From Verrucomicrobiota bacterium (GTDB lineage Bacteria > Verrucomicrobiota > Kiritimatiellia > B70-G9), in contig QNAJ01000127.1 in assembly GCA_003641465.1 (NCBI GenBank), positions 1 to 5,063 on the forward strand: 5,063 bases of DNA, read 5' to 3'. Shown here one piece after another: positions 1 through 5,063 of the stretch. Position 1 is the stretch's first letter. Each line of letters begins with the position of its first letter. The position numbers and the translations under genes were made by a program. Under the pieces are notes generated by a model, which did not search any database, was not told where the DNA came from, and was given only the letters and a program-made list of their open reading frames with translations.

Positions 1-135
1 GGTGTGCCCGGAAAGGAAAAGCCAGCCCAAGCCGGTGCGGTGTAGTGACGTGGGGTCGGTGTGACTTCCGGCGGCACGGGTAAGACCAGGACTGTGTCAT
101 GGCACGGTGAACGCAGTTCTGGCGGGGAATCGCGA
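1..135. other. Left edge, no supported gene
   Basis: This stretch lies downstream of the lipoprotein gene that ends at 136. No reading frame in it is gene-like. A minus-strand frame opens with ATG at 110 and stays open to the left edge, but its arginine- and histidine-rich translation has no signal peptide or motif, and no ribosome binding site precedes it. A plus-strand frame open from the edge stops within the first 90 bases and could be the tail of a gene outside the window. I also see no stem followed by a T-run that would end the lipoprotein transcript. Confidence 0.4.
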
Positions 136-690
136 CTACATCCGGTCGGAAGGCAGGACGAGGATGCCATAGGAATTCGAGTAGCACCTGCCGGACCAGT
201 AGTTGGTGATCTGGGGGTTGAGATTTTCCGCTGTCTGCAGTACAGCCCGGAACTCGGTGATCCCGGGTTCGGGGAAGTAATAGCTGGGCACGGAGACAGT
301 GGCCCGCAAGGCGTGGCCGGGGGGCAGTTCAATGACGTCGCGGCGGGTGAAGAAGCGGGCGGAGGTGACCTCGTGGACCGTGGAGTCCCTCCGACCGTTC
401 GGGTAGATCCATACCAGTTCGATGCGCGGGTTGCGCGGCAGGGTCACCGGATAGCCGTTCCGGTTGTAAATCAGGATATCGAATCGGATGGGTTGTCCCA
501 GCCTCACGGTTTGAGAGAGAGGGCGGATTACTACCTCCAGACCGTCTTCGCCCTCAGGAGGCAGGTTAGGGCCGATACGGCTGGGCCGGTAATTTTCCGG
601 CAGGCTGGTACAGGAAACCAGCAGGAGCGCGGCGGCCGCAGCGGGCAGAGGCACCAGACATTTCGCGGAATGTTGGCGTTGCTTCTTCAT
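136..690 (-). CDS. Predicted outer-membrane lipoprotein with beta-sandwich domain
   Basis: This 184-residue protein starts with a lipoprotein signal peptide: basic MKKQRQ, a hydrophobic alanine/leucine core at about residues 12-25, then the lipobox LVSC at 24-27. Cys27 would be lipidated, and Thr28 at +2 (not Asp) suggests sorting to the outer membrane if the cell is Gram-negative. A proline-rich linker (about 30-50) leads into one domain of alternating beta strands at about 51-180. Visible landmarks are VRLGQPIRFDILIYN (62-76), LVWIYPNG (92-99), the turn ELPPGHAL (121-128), and a late tryptophan, WSG (165-167). The strand pattern resembles immunoglobulin-like or BsuPI-like folds, but I do not recognise the family and see no catalytic motif. 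The ATG has no clear Shine-Dalgarno sequence. The gene follows the 91-aa gene with a 91-nt gap and may be co-transcribed with it. Real gene: likely. Exact function: unknown. Confidence 0.82.
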   Translation of the reverse strand: MKKQRQHSAKCLVPLPAAAAALLLVSCTSLPENYRPSRIGPNLPPEGEDGLEVVIRPLSQTVRLGQPIRFDILIYNRNGYPVTLPRNPRIELVWIYPNGRRDSTVHEVTSARFFTRRDVIELPPGHALRATVSVPSYYFPEPGITEFRAVLQTAENLNPQITNYWSGRCYSNSYGILVLPSDRM

Positions 691-781
691 GGCGCAGCTT
701 GCGTCAGCTTTATGGACAGCAGGTTCCGTTCCAAACTACTGATTCCGCAGCTCGCTCCCCACGTGGCTTTCCCGCAGTAGC

Positions 782-1057
782 TTACAAGCCTTCCCTCCAT
801 TGAGACCAGAGCCGACGGAAACGGCTGACGTAGATCATCTCGAACAGTTTCTCCTTGCCGGGGAAAAGACGCTCGGCCTCCCAGCGGAGCTGCTCGATGC
901 GGATGGCGATGTCCACCCAGGGAAGATCGGTATTGAGGATCAGCCGCGAGATCTCGTCGGCTTTGGCCTGGAATTCACGCAGCAGAAGATTTTCCCTCGC
1001 CAGAGCGCGTTCCACCGCGGCGGACGGGTGGAATGGATTGGACGACGAGCAATTCAC
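782..1057 (-). CDS. Small helical hypothetical protein
   Basis: This 91-residue protein belongs to no family I recognise. After a Ser/Asn/Pro-rich start, the sequence is nearly all predicted helix. One amphipathic stretch runs from about 13 to 41 (AVERALARENLLLREFQAKA and onward). A second begins at DLPWVDIAIRIEQLRWEAERL (44-64). A third, rich in aromatic and basic residues, follows FPGKEK (about 69-89, including FRRLWSQWRE). There are no membrane segments, and the charge pattern suggests a cytoplasmic protein-binding or coiled-coil protein. The start is GTG with no Shine-Dalgarno sequence. A promoter-like pair lies just upstream, with the expected transcript start on the GTG itself. An internal GTG at codon 15 is the alternative start but also lacks a ribosome binding site. 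The non-random helical composition and the promoter argue that it is real. The overlapping plus-strand frames look like shadows. Confidence 0.65.
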   Translation of the reverse strand: MNCSSSNPFHPSAAVERALARENLLLREFQAKADEISRLILNTDLPWVDIAIRIEQLRWEAERLFPGKEKLFEMIYVSRFRRLWSQWREGL

Positions 1058-1063
1058 TATAAC

Positions 1064-1092
1064 ACTATCGGATGACCGGGACGGCGTTTCAA
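1064..1092 (-). promoter_or_regulatory. Sigma70-like promoter for the 91-aa gene
   Basis: Reading the minus strand, the -35 box TTGAAA (1092-1087) is followed by 17 bp and then the -10 box GATAGT (1069-1064). Six bases (GTTATA) separate the -10 from the GTG start codon at 1057, so a transcript starting at the usual 7 bp would begin at the start codon. A second -10-like TATAGT overlaps the start codon (1061-1056) but lacks a matching -35. This is a sequence prediction only. Confidence 0.5.
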
Positions 1093-1113
1093 GCGTACGG
1101 CGTCAGCCTGTTC

Positions 1114-1142
1114 TTGTTCGCTGGCGGCCGCGGCGATATAGT
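1114..1142 (+). promoter_or_regulatory. Sigma70-like promoter for the MscS-family gene
   Basis: The -35 box TTGTTC (1114-1119), a 17-bp spacer and the -10 box TATAGT (1137-1142) form a good sigma70-type promoter. Transcription would begin near 1149, about 20 bases before the GTG at 1171, with a ribosome binding site between. This placement is the main reason for preferring the 1171 start over the ATG at 1072, which lies upstream of the promoter. The -35 box is 21 bp from the divergent -35 box at 1087-1092, so the two promoters stand back to back. Confidence 0.5.
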
Positions 1143-1159
1143 GACTGGGGTGGGACATC

Positions 1160-1166
1160 GGAGGGG
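1160..1166 (+). promoter_or_regulatory. Ribosome binding site deciding the GTG start
   Basis: GGAGGGG lies four bases before GTG 1171 (the GGAGG core six bases before). Neither upstream in-frame candidate, ATG 1072 or GTG 1141, has a comparable site. This selects 1171 as the start of the channel gene. Confidence 0.6.
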
Positions 1167-1170
1167 TGCA

Positions 1171-2124
1171 GTGGCGGCGGGTCTGGAACATCTGTGGCAG
1201 CTCATCTCCGGTTGGGTGCAGGACACGCTCGGCGTGCCCCCGAGCGTGCTGTCCAAGATAATGTGGAGTGCCGCAGTACTGATGGGGATCCTGGCAGTGC
1301 GGTGGGTGGTGGCCCGCATAGTTGACCGTCGCGTCAAGGAGCCTGCCCGCCGCTACATCATCATCAAGACGGTCAGTTACCTGCTGGGCTTTGTCCTGGT
1401 GTTGGCGTTGATCCGGATCTGGCTGGGAGGCGTGAGTGGGCTGGCGGCCTACTTTGGGATAGTGTCTGCGGGACTGGCGATCGCTCTGCAGGATCCTCTG
1501 ACTAATATCGCCGGCTGGATTTTTATCAGTATGCGTAAACCCTTCGTGCTGGGCGACCGCGTGCAGATCGGATCGCATGCCGGAGACGTGGTAGACATCG
1601 GCCTGTTTCAGTTTTCCATCGTGGAGGTGGGCAACTGGGTGGATGCCGAGCAATCCACCGGCCGGTTGATCCATCTGCCCAACGCGTCGGTCTTCCGCGA
1701 GGCGGTGGCTAATTACACTCAGGGTTTCAATTTCATCTGGAACGAGGTGCCGGTGGTGGTGACGTTCGAGAGCAACTGGAAGAAGGCCAAAAAAATACTT
1801 TCCGAAATCGCGCAGCGCTACACGGCGATCAAGAGCGAGCACGCTGCCGAACAGGTACGCCGGGCGGCGAGTAAATTTCTGATTTACTTTCAGCATCTCA
1901 CACCTATCGTGTGGACTTCGGCGATTGACTACGGAGTCAAGTTGACCATTCGATATCTTTGCCATCCCCGACAGAGGCGGTCTTCGGAGAGTGCCATTTG
2001 GGAGGCTGTCCTGGAGGAGTTTTCCAAGTGCCCGGACATTGATTTTGCCTATCCCACCCAGCGGTTTTTCGACAACGTCCGCGAAGGCAAGCCGCGCCTG
2101 CGGCCGGCGGACGAAGGAAGGTGA
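1171..2124 (+). CDS. MscS-family mechanosensitive ion channel
   Basis: This 317-residue inner-membrane channel should open under membrane tension and release small solutes during osmotic downshock. Membrane helices are predicted at about 27-47, 66-84 and 88-122. The third is the pore-lining helix with the MscS signature: glycine/alanine-rich SAGLAIALQDPLTNIAG (99-115), then RKPFVLGDRVQIG (122-134), the start of the cytoplasmic beta domain. Further on come IHLPNASVF and ANYTQGF, typical of the family. The segment GNWVDAEQSTG before the LPN motif and the tail ending DIDFAYPTQRFF match, from memory, a subfamily found across several bacterial phyla, rather than classical E. coli MscS. An ATG 99 nt upstream would add 33 residues with no family character and would overlap the promoter, so I prefer GTG 1171. 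Glycerate kinase follows after 15 nt, probably on the same transcript. The family call is firm; the gated solute is not known. Confidence 0.93.
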   Translation: MAAGLEHLWQLISGWVQDTLGVPPSVLSKIMWSAAVLMGILAVRWVVARIVDRRVKEPARRYIIIKTVSYLLGFVLVLALIRIWLGGVSGLAAYFGIVSAGLAIALQDPLTNIAGWIFISMRKPFVLGDRVQIGSHAGDVVDIGLFQFSIVEVGNWVDAEQSTGRLIHLPNASVFREAVANYTQGFNFIWNEVPVVVTFESNWKKAKKILSEIAQRYTAIKSEHAAEQVRRAASKFLIYFQHLTPIVWTSAIDYGVKLTIRYLCHPRQRRSSESAIWEAVLEEFSKCPDIDFAYPTQRFFDNVREGKPRLRPADEGR

Positions 2125-2139
2125 GTCATCCGCCGGACG

Positions 2140-3276
2140 ATGAGAATCATTGTCTGCATGGATTCGTTCAAGGGGACCCTGAGTGCTGCCGAGGCGTGCC
2201 GGGTGGCGGCCGAAGGACTCAGGCAGGGCCTGCCCGAGTGCGAGATCATGTCCGTTCCCTTGGGAGACGGCGGTGAGAGCACCGCATCGGCCCTGGCCCG
2301 CGCTCTAGGCGGGCAATGGAGATACCGTACGGTGACCGGGCCTCTGCCGGAAATGCGCGTACGGGCCGGATGGGTACTGTTCGAGGAGGGCGGCGATCGG
2401 AAGGCGGTGGTGGAGATGGCGCAGGCCAGTGGCATGATCAGGCTGAATGCTGCAAGTTTGGATCCCATGCGGACCACCACGCGCGGCACGGGGGAGCTGC
2501 TGCGTTCGGCGATTGAGGAGGGGGTAAAGCATATCTATCTGGGCGTCGGGGGCAGTGCTACCGTCGACTGCGGGACGGGTGCGGCGGCGGCGGTGGGCTG
2601 GCGGTTTCTCGACGGCGCCGGGAGGGAAGTTGTTCCGTGCGGGGGCAACCTGCGGCGTATCGTGCGGTTGGTGCGGCCGCCTGAACTGAGACTGCCTCCC
2701 GTGGAGGTTCTGTGCGATGTGGACAACCCACTCTGCGGGGAAAGGGGGGCGGCGCGGGTGTTTGCGCCTCAGAAAGGGGCCGGACCGGCACAGGTGCGGG
2801 AGCTGGAGGCTGGGCTGGAACACATGGCGCACCTGATTGAAGAGCAGCTCGGCGTCGCGGTGCGCGACTTACCCGGTGCGGGGGCTGCGGGGGGACTGGG
2901 GGCGGGTGCAGTGGCCTTCATGGGGGCCCGGCTGACCCGGGGTATAGAGACCGTGCTCCGCATCACAGGTCTGGAGAGAATGGCCCAAGGAGCGGATTGG
3001 CTGGTAACCGGAGAAGGCAGCTTCGACGAGCAGTCGCTGATGGGAAAAGTGGTCAGTGGGGTGGCGGAGCTGGCACGACGCGCGGGGGCACGCACGGCGG
3101 TGCTGGCGGGCCGCGTGCAGCTCAGTCCGGAACATTATCCTCCCGGAGTGAAGGTCGTGGTCGCTTGCTCCCCACCGGAGGCATCGCCGCCGGAGTCGGC
3201 GGAGCGGGCGCGGGAGCAGCTGTTTCTCGCGGCGTGTGAACTGGCGCGAATGATTTCAGCGGATTCTGCTGGCTGA
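2140..3276 (+). CDS. glxK: Glycerate kinase (GlxK/GarK family)
   Basis: This 378-residue cytoplasmic enzyme is full length for the family. It phosphorylates D-glycerate with ATP; E. coli relatives make 2-phosphoglycerate, which joins lower glycolysis from glyoxylate, serine or sugar-acid breakdown. Family motifs appear in order: DSFKGTLSAAEA (8-19), PLGDGGEST (40-48), EMAQASGM (92-99), TTTRGTGELL (112-121), GVGGSATVDCGTG (135-147), CDVDNPLCGERGAA (191-204) with FAPQKGA (207-213), PGAGAAGGLGAG (244-255), and VTGEGSFDEQSLMGK (288-302). Two positions differ from the forms I know best: Ser47 where ADGGEGT has Gly, and Val142 where GGSATND has Asn. The start at MRIIVCMDSFKG fits the family N terminus, though only a weak GGA lies just upstream. 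A GGAAGGTGAG stretch overlaps the end of the channel gene, so translational coupling is likely. The orthologue-level symbol is by family resemblance; garK would be equally defensible. Confidence 0.94.
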   Translation: MRIIVCMDSFKGTLSAAEACRVAAEGLRQGLPECEIMSVPLGDGGESTASALARALGGQWRYRTVTGPLPEMRVRAGWVLFEEGGDRKAVVEMAQASGMIRLNAASLDPMRTTTRGTGELLRSAIEEGVKHIYLGVGGSATVDCGTGAAAAVGWRFLDGAGREVVPCGGNLRRIVRLVRPPELRLPPVEVLCDVDNPLCGERGAARVFAPQKGAGPAQVRELEAGLEHMAHLIEEQLGVAVRDLPGAGAAGGLGAGAVAFMGARLTRGIETVLRITGLERMAQGADWLVTGEGSFDEQSLMGKVVSGVAELARRAGARTAVLAGRVQLSPEHYPPGVKVVVACSPPEASPPESAERAREQLFLAACELARMISADSAG

Positions 3277-3343
3277 GGACGACCTCGGCGCCGGGAACGT
3301 GACCGCTGTCTTCGGCTCCTTTCCCCCGGATGCTAGAATGGGA
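3254..3343 (+). pseudogene. Possible decayed nadC 5' fragment
   Basis: In the frame that runs into the downstream secreted-protein gene, bases 3260-3313 read RILLAEDDLGAGNVTAVF, then soon PPDAR. This resembles the N-terminal motif of quinolinate phosphoribosyltransferase (NadC, NAD biosynthesis), roughly ALAEDLGxGDVT followed by a PxDAR-like segment. One Asp is inserted and the GD is GN. A TGA at 3251 cuts the frame just upstream, there is no start codon in place, and no NadC catalytic region follows, so it cannot be functional. The piece overlaps the last bases of the glycerate kinase gene and the next gene's promoter. Chance similarity over such a short stretch is possible. Confidence 0.27.
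3331..3339 (+). promoter_or_regulatory. Extended -10 promoter for the secreted repeat protein
   Basis: TGCTAGAAT combines the TGn extension with the -10 box TAGAAT (3334-3339). At 17 bp upstream, TTCGGC (3311-3316) is a poor -35, which extended -10 promoters tolerate. The transcript would start near 3346, giving a leader of about 22 nt that includes the ribosome binding site. No terminator stem with a T-run lies between the glycerate kinase stop and this site, so read-through from upstream may add to expression. Confidence 0.45.
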
Positions 3344-3354
3344 TTCCGGGAGGG

Positions 3355-3362
3355 AAAGGAGG
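3355..3362 (+). promoter_or_regulatory. Strong ribosome binding site for the secreted protein
   Basis: AAAGGAGG sits five bases before ATG 3368, close to the ideal Shine-Dalgarno sequence and spacing. It fixes the start even though the frame stays open upstream to 3254 and contains another ATG at 3338. Confidence 0.8.
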
Positions 3363-3367
3363 CGAGG

Positions 3368-5063
3368 ATGAGGAGCAGTCGGTATCCGTCGTCATGCCGG
3401 TTATGGTGCGCCGTCTGTGTGCTGGGCCTGATGCCGTGGGCATCTCTCGGTGAGCTGACGCCTGTGCCGGTGTGGAATCAGTTGACCTGCGGCAACGATG
3501 CTATCCCGTGGCCGGAAGGCTACCCGACCTCGTCCTGGTCCTTCAGCGCCGAACATATCAACGAGGAGACCTACGTAGTGTTACGCAACGGGTCACACTC
3601 ATCTCTCAATGTAACCTGCCTGCTGTACGACGGGAATGGGTTCTTCATGGGTGAGGGAGCGGCCGCGGTTCCGACGGGACAGATCGCCGTGATACGGAGC
3701 ACGGAGATTGTGCAGGCACTGTATGGAGTCCGCGGCCACGGCTATCTGGTGGGGAACAAAGAGGGCCTCACCAACGGCAGCCTCACCCTGCTGGATCTCG
3801 GCAGCCTGATCTACACGACCTCATGGGTGCACGAGGTCACCTTCAACGCATGGCCGGTTACGGGAGCCTGTACCAGTCCCGTCGAGTGGCCCTACTGGGA
3901 GATACGCGGGCCCATCACGGCGGACGGAAGCTGGGAATACGGCGCGGACTGTTACACCGACCTGAGATTGGCCAACTGCGGGACTTCGGCGGTGAATCCG
4001 CATCTGACCATGTACAACCGGTCCGGCCAAGTTGTTGTGGATCGCGATCTGTCGCCTGTCGCACCCGGCCAGACCATGTTTCTGCCGCTTCACATGTACT
4101 ATGTGGGGACCGACGTATACGGCCGGGCGCGTATTACCTGGTCGCCTCCCGATCAGCCTCTGCGCGTCTCCGGACGGTTGTTCTGTAATTCGGGCAGCGA
4201 CTGCCGTTCTCTCAAGCGGTATGCCGCGGCGATCCCGGGTGAATGTATTTCCACGGGATTCGTGGTTCCATACTGGGAAGGATTCTTCGTGGGTACATCC
4301 ACCACGCGGTCCACGCGGACGCTGCTGGCGGTCTCCAACCCCCATACGGACTGCACCGCTTATGTCAGCCTCTGGTGGACGAACATGCTGGTCGGTACGC
4401 AGGGTACGTGGTCGGTGACCGTCCCACCAGGTGGGGCGCAGGTGCTGGATATCACCGATATCGCAGCCTCCGGAACCAACGGTTACGGCTGGGCGCGGTT
4501 GAGCGCGTGCAGGTATCCCACGGCGGATTCCCTGACGGTAAACGCGTGGTGTTACCTGAGGCAGGAGGGGCGTCAGACGGCCTACCCTTACCATATTGAT
4601 CGGTCGGCCTGCTGGGTTCCCCTGGACGGCCCGGAGGCTTCCCCGCTCTATTTCGACTACTGGCAACAGAAGGCCAGCGGAAGCGGTGACTTCGATCGTT
4701 TCACACAGTACCTGTTCACGAATCCGGGTACGGGGGAGACCGCGGTGAGCGTGGTTTTCACCTCAACCTCGGGGCAGCGGTGGACCAACACGGTCACGGT
4801 TCCCGCCGGAGGATTCACCTACTTCAACTCCCACACGGTGGTTACGAACGCTGGCACCAACGTTGTGGAAGGTTACGCCGTCGTATTCTGGACCAATGCC
4901 CCGGAACTGGAGGTCTGGTCGGTACTCGTGCAGGAGCATGGGGAGGGCGGTTTTTATCGTCAGGCCGCATGGGCGACGATCCCCAAGTCGGCCGCTGTGG
5001 ACTGGATTCCGTGCAGCACCGGAGATTGCCGCGGGGTGGAAGCGGCCGTAGAGGGCTCGGGTA
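3368..5063 (+). CDS. Secreted tandem-module beta-sandwich protein, 3' end outside window
   Basis: This frame runs 565 codons from ATG 3368 to the window edge without a stop, so the C terminus is missing. Residues 1-28 form a Sec signal peptide: basic start, hydrophobic core at about 12-25, likely cleavage after SLG (26-28). The mature part repeats a module of about 125 residues at least four times. Each has a beta-rich core opening with a hydrophobic strand and often an Asn-containing turn (LRNGS near 72, LANCGTS near 202, VSNPHTD near 322, FTNPGTG near 450). A later turn reads VAPGQ, VPPGG or VPAGG. Cores begin at about 69, 199, 318 and 446. Three are preceded by a YW motif at 176, 302 and 431. 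About 14 cysteines in the mature part suit an exported, disulfide-bonded protein. I see no catalytic motif, membrane helix or sorting signal. The cores resemble, from memory, beta-sandwich repeats in large uncharacterised bacterial surface proteins. Adhesin, surface-layer or polymer-binding roles are all guesses. The antisense frame at 3821-4666 is a shadow. Confidence 0.85.
   Translation, partial: MRSSRYPSSCRLWCAVCVLGLMPWASLGELTPVPVWNQLTCGNDAIPWPEGYPTSSWSFSAEHINEETYVVLRNGSHSSLNVTCLLYDGNGFFMGEGAAAVPTGQIAVIRSTEIVQALYGVRGHGYLVGNKEGLTNGSLTLLDLGSLIYTTSWVHEVTFNAWPVTGACTSPVEWPYWEIRGPITADGSWEYGADCYTDLRLANCGTSAVNPHLTMYNRSGQVVVDRDLSPVAPGQTMFLPLHMYYVGTDVYGRARITWSPPDQPLRVSGRLFCNSGSDCRSLKRYAAAIPGECISTGFVVPYWEGFFVGTSTTRSTRTLLAVSNPHTDCTAYVSLWWTNMLVGTQGTWSVTVPPGGAQVLDITDIAASGTNGYGWARLSACRYPTADSLTVNAWCYLRQEGRQTAYPYHIDRSACWVPLDGPEASPLYFDYWQQKASGSGDFDRFTQYLFTNPGTGETAVSVVFTSTSGQRWTNTVTVPAGGFTYFNSHTVVTNAGTNVVEGYAVVFWTNAPELEVWSVLVQEHGEGGFYRQAAWATIPKSAAVDWIPCSTGDCRGVEAAVEGSG
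3542..4939 (+). repeat. Four divergent tandem protein modules of about 125 aa
   Basis: The repeats are visible in protein, not DNA. Core starts at residues 69, 199, 318 and 446 give spacings of 130, 119 and 128. The preceding YW pairs at 176-177 (WPYWE), 302-303 (VPYWE) and 431-432 (FDYWQ) give spacings of 126 and 129. Module 1 has the related IPWPEG at 46-51 in the matching place. Conserved features within a core are a first strand with an Asn turn, a central strand before a Pro-Gly turn, and a final hydrophobic strand such as VNAWCYLRQ or EVWSVLVQE. Divergence suggests old duplications. Confidence 0.65.

Noticed and set aside
1..110. Minus-strand frame from ATG 110 to the window edge
   Set aside because: It has no ribosome binding site, promoter or recognisable protein character. 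It is too short to judge at the edge.
61..780. 239-codon plus-strand frame
   Set aside because: It lies antisense to the lipoprotein gene, has a GTG start without a ribosome binding site, and its Gly/Arg/Gln-rich translation shows no domain. The opposite strand has a clear lipobox and beta pattern.
736..780. Inverted repeat CTACTG...CAGTAG between the two minus-strand genes
   Set aside because: The 6-bp arms are separated by 33 bases and no T-run follows on either strand, so it is not a convincing terminator. The CCACGTGG palindrome at 759-766 inside it is too short to call an operator.
1057..1965. 302-codon minus-strand frame
   Set aside because: It is antisense to the MscS-family gene, whose motifs are unmistakable. 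The translation is His/Arg/Gln-rich low-complexity sequence typical of a shadow in GC-rich DNA.
2305..3135. Several minus-strand frames inside the glycerate kinase gene
   Set aside because: All are shadows of a complete enzyme with every family motif in place. Their translations are Pro/Arg/Ser-rich.
3275..3286. Small hairpin GAGG-ACGA-CCTC at the glycerate kinase stop codon
   Set aside because: A 4-bp stem without a T-run is far below a usable intrinsic terminator.
3821..4666. 281-codon minus-strand frame
   Set aside because: It is antisense to the secreted repeat protein, which has a signal peptide, regular modules and an ideal ribosome binding site. The minus frame is Arg/Gly/Pro-rich with no motif.
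1..5063. CRISPR array, tRNA or rRNA, insertion sequence, phage or defence genes
   Set aside because: I saw no regularly spaced DNA repeats, cloverleaf-like sequences, terminal inverted repeats or transposase/nuclease motifs on either strand.

Overview
The window looks like the chromosome of a GC-rich, probably Gram-negative bacterium. It has a lipobox-bearing lipoprotein, a Sec-type signal peptide on a large secreted protein, and good AGGAGG-type ribosome binding sites before two genes. No single gene fixes the phylum. The mix of large secreted beta-repeat proteins and small orphan lipoproteins would suit a PVC-type lineage (Kiritimatiellota, Verrucomicrobiota or Planctomycetota) or a deltaproteobacterial relative, but that is only an impression. 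No rRNA, tRNA, CRISPR array, transposase or phage gene is visible.

Layout. Positions 1-135 hold nothing I can support. Two genes lie on the minus strand: a 184-aa lipoprotein (136-690) and, upstream of it, a 91-aa helical hypothetical protein (782-1057). A short divergent control region (about 1058-1170) separates them from plus-strand genes. It carries two back-to-back sigma70-like promoters, each with 17-bp spacing. The minus-strand promoter would start transcription exactly at the GTG start codon, predicting a leaderless mRNA. To the right, an MscS-family mechanosensitive channel (1171-2124) and a full-length glycerate kinase of the GlxK/GarK family (2140-3276) lie 15 nt apart and probably form one transcript. 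A new extended -10 promoter and a near-perfect ribosome binding site then precede a secreted protein gene at 3368. That frame stays open to the window edge (565 codons, no stop) and encodes at least four tandem modules of about 125 residues.

How they may work together. The channel relieves turgor in the inner membrane and glycerate kinase feeds glycerate into glycolysis. Their pairing looks like operon neighbourhood rather than a shared pathway. The lipoprotein and the secreted repeat protein are both predicted beta-sandwich envelope or extracellular proteins without recognised enzymatic motifs.

The points most worth following up are the tandem-module secreted protein, a possible decayed 5' piece of nadC (quinolinate phosphoribosyltransferase) between the glycerate kinase and that protein, and the predicted leaderless divergent promoter. 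I see no clear evidence of a new defence, mobile or RNA-based system here.
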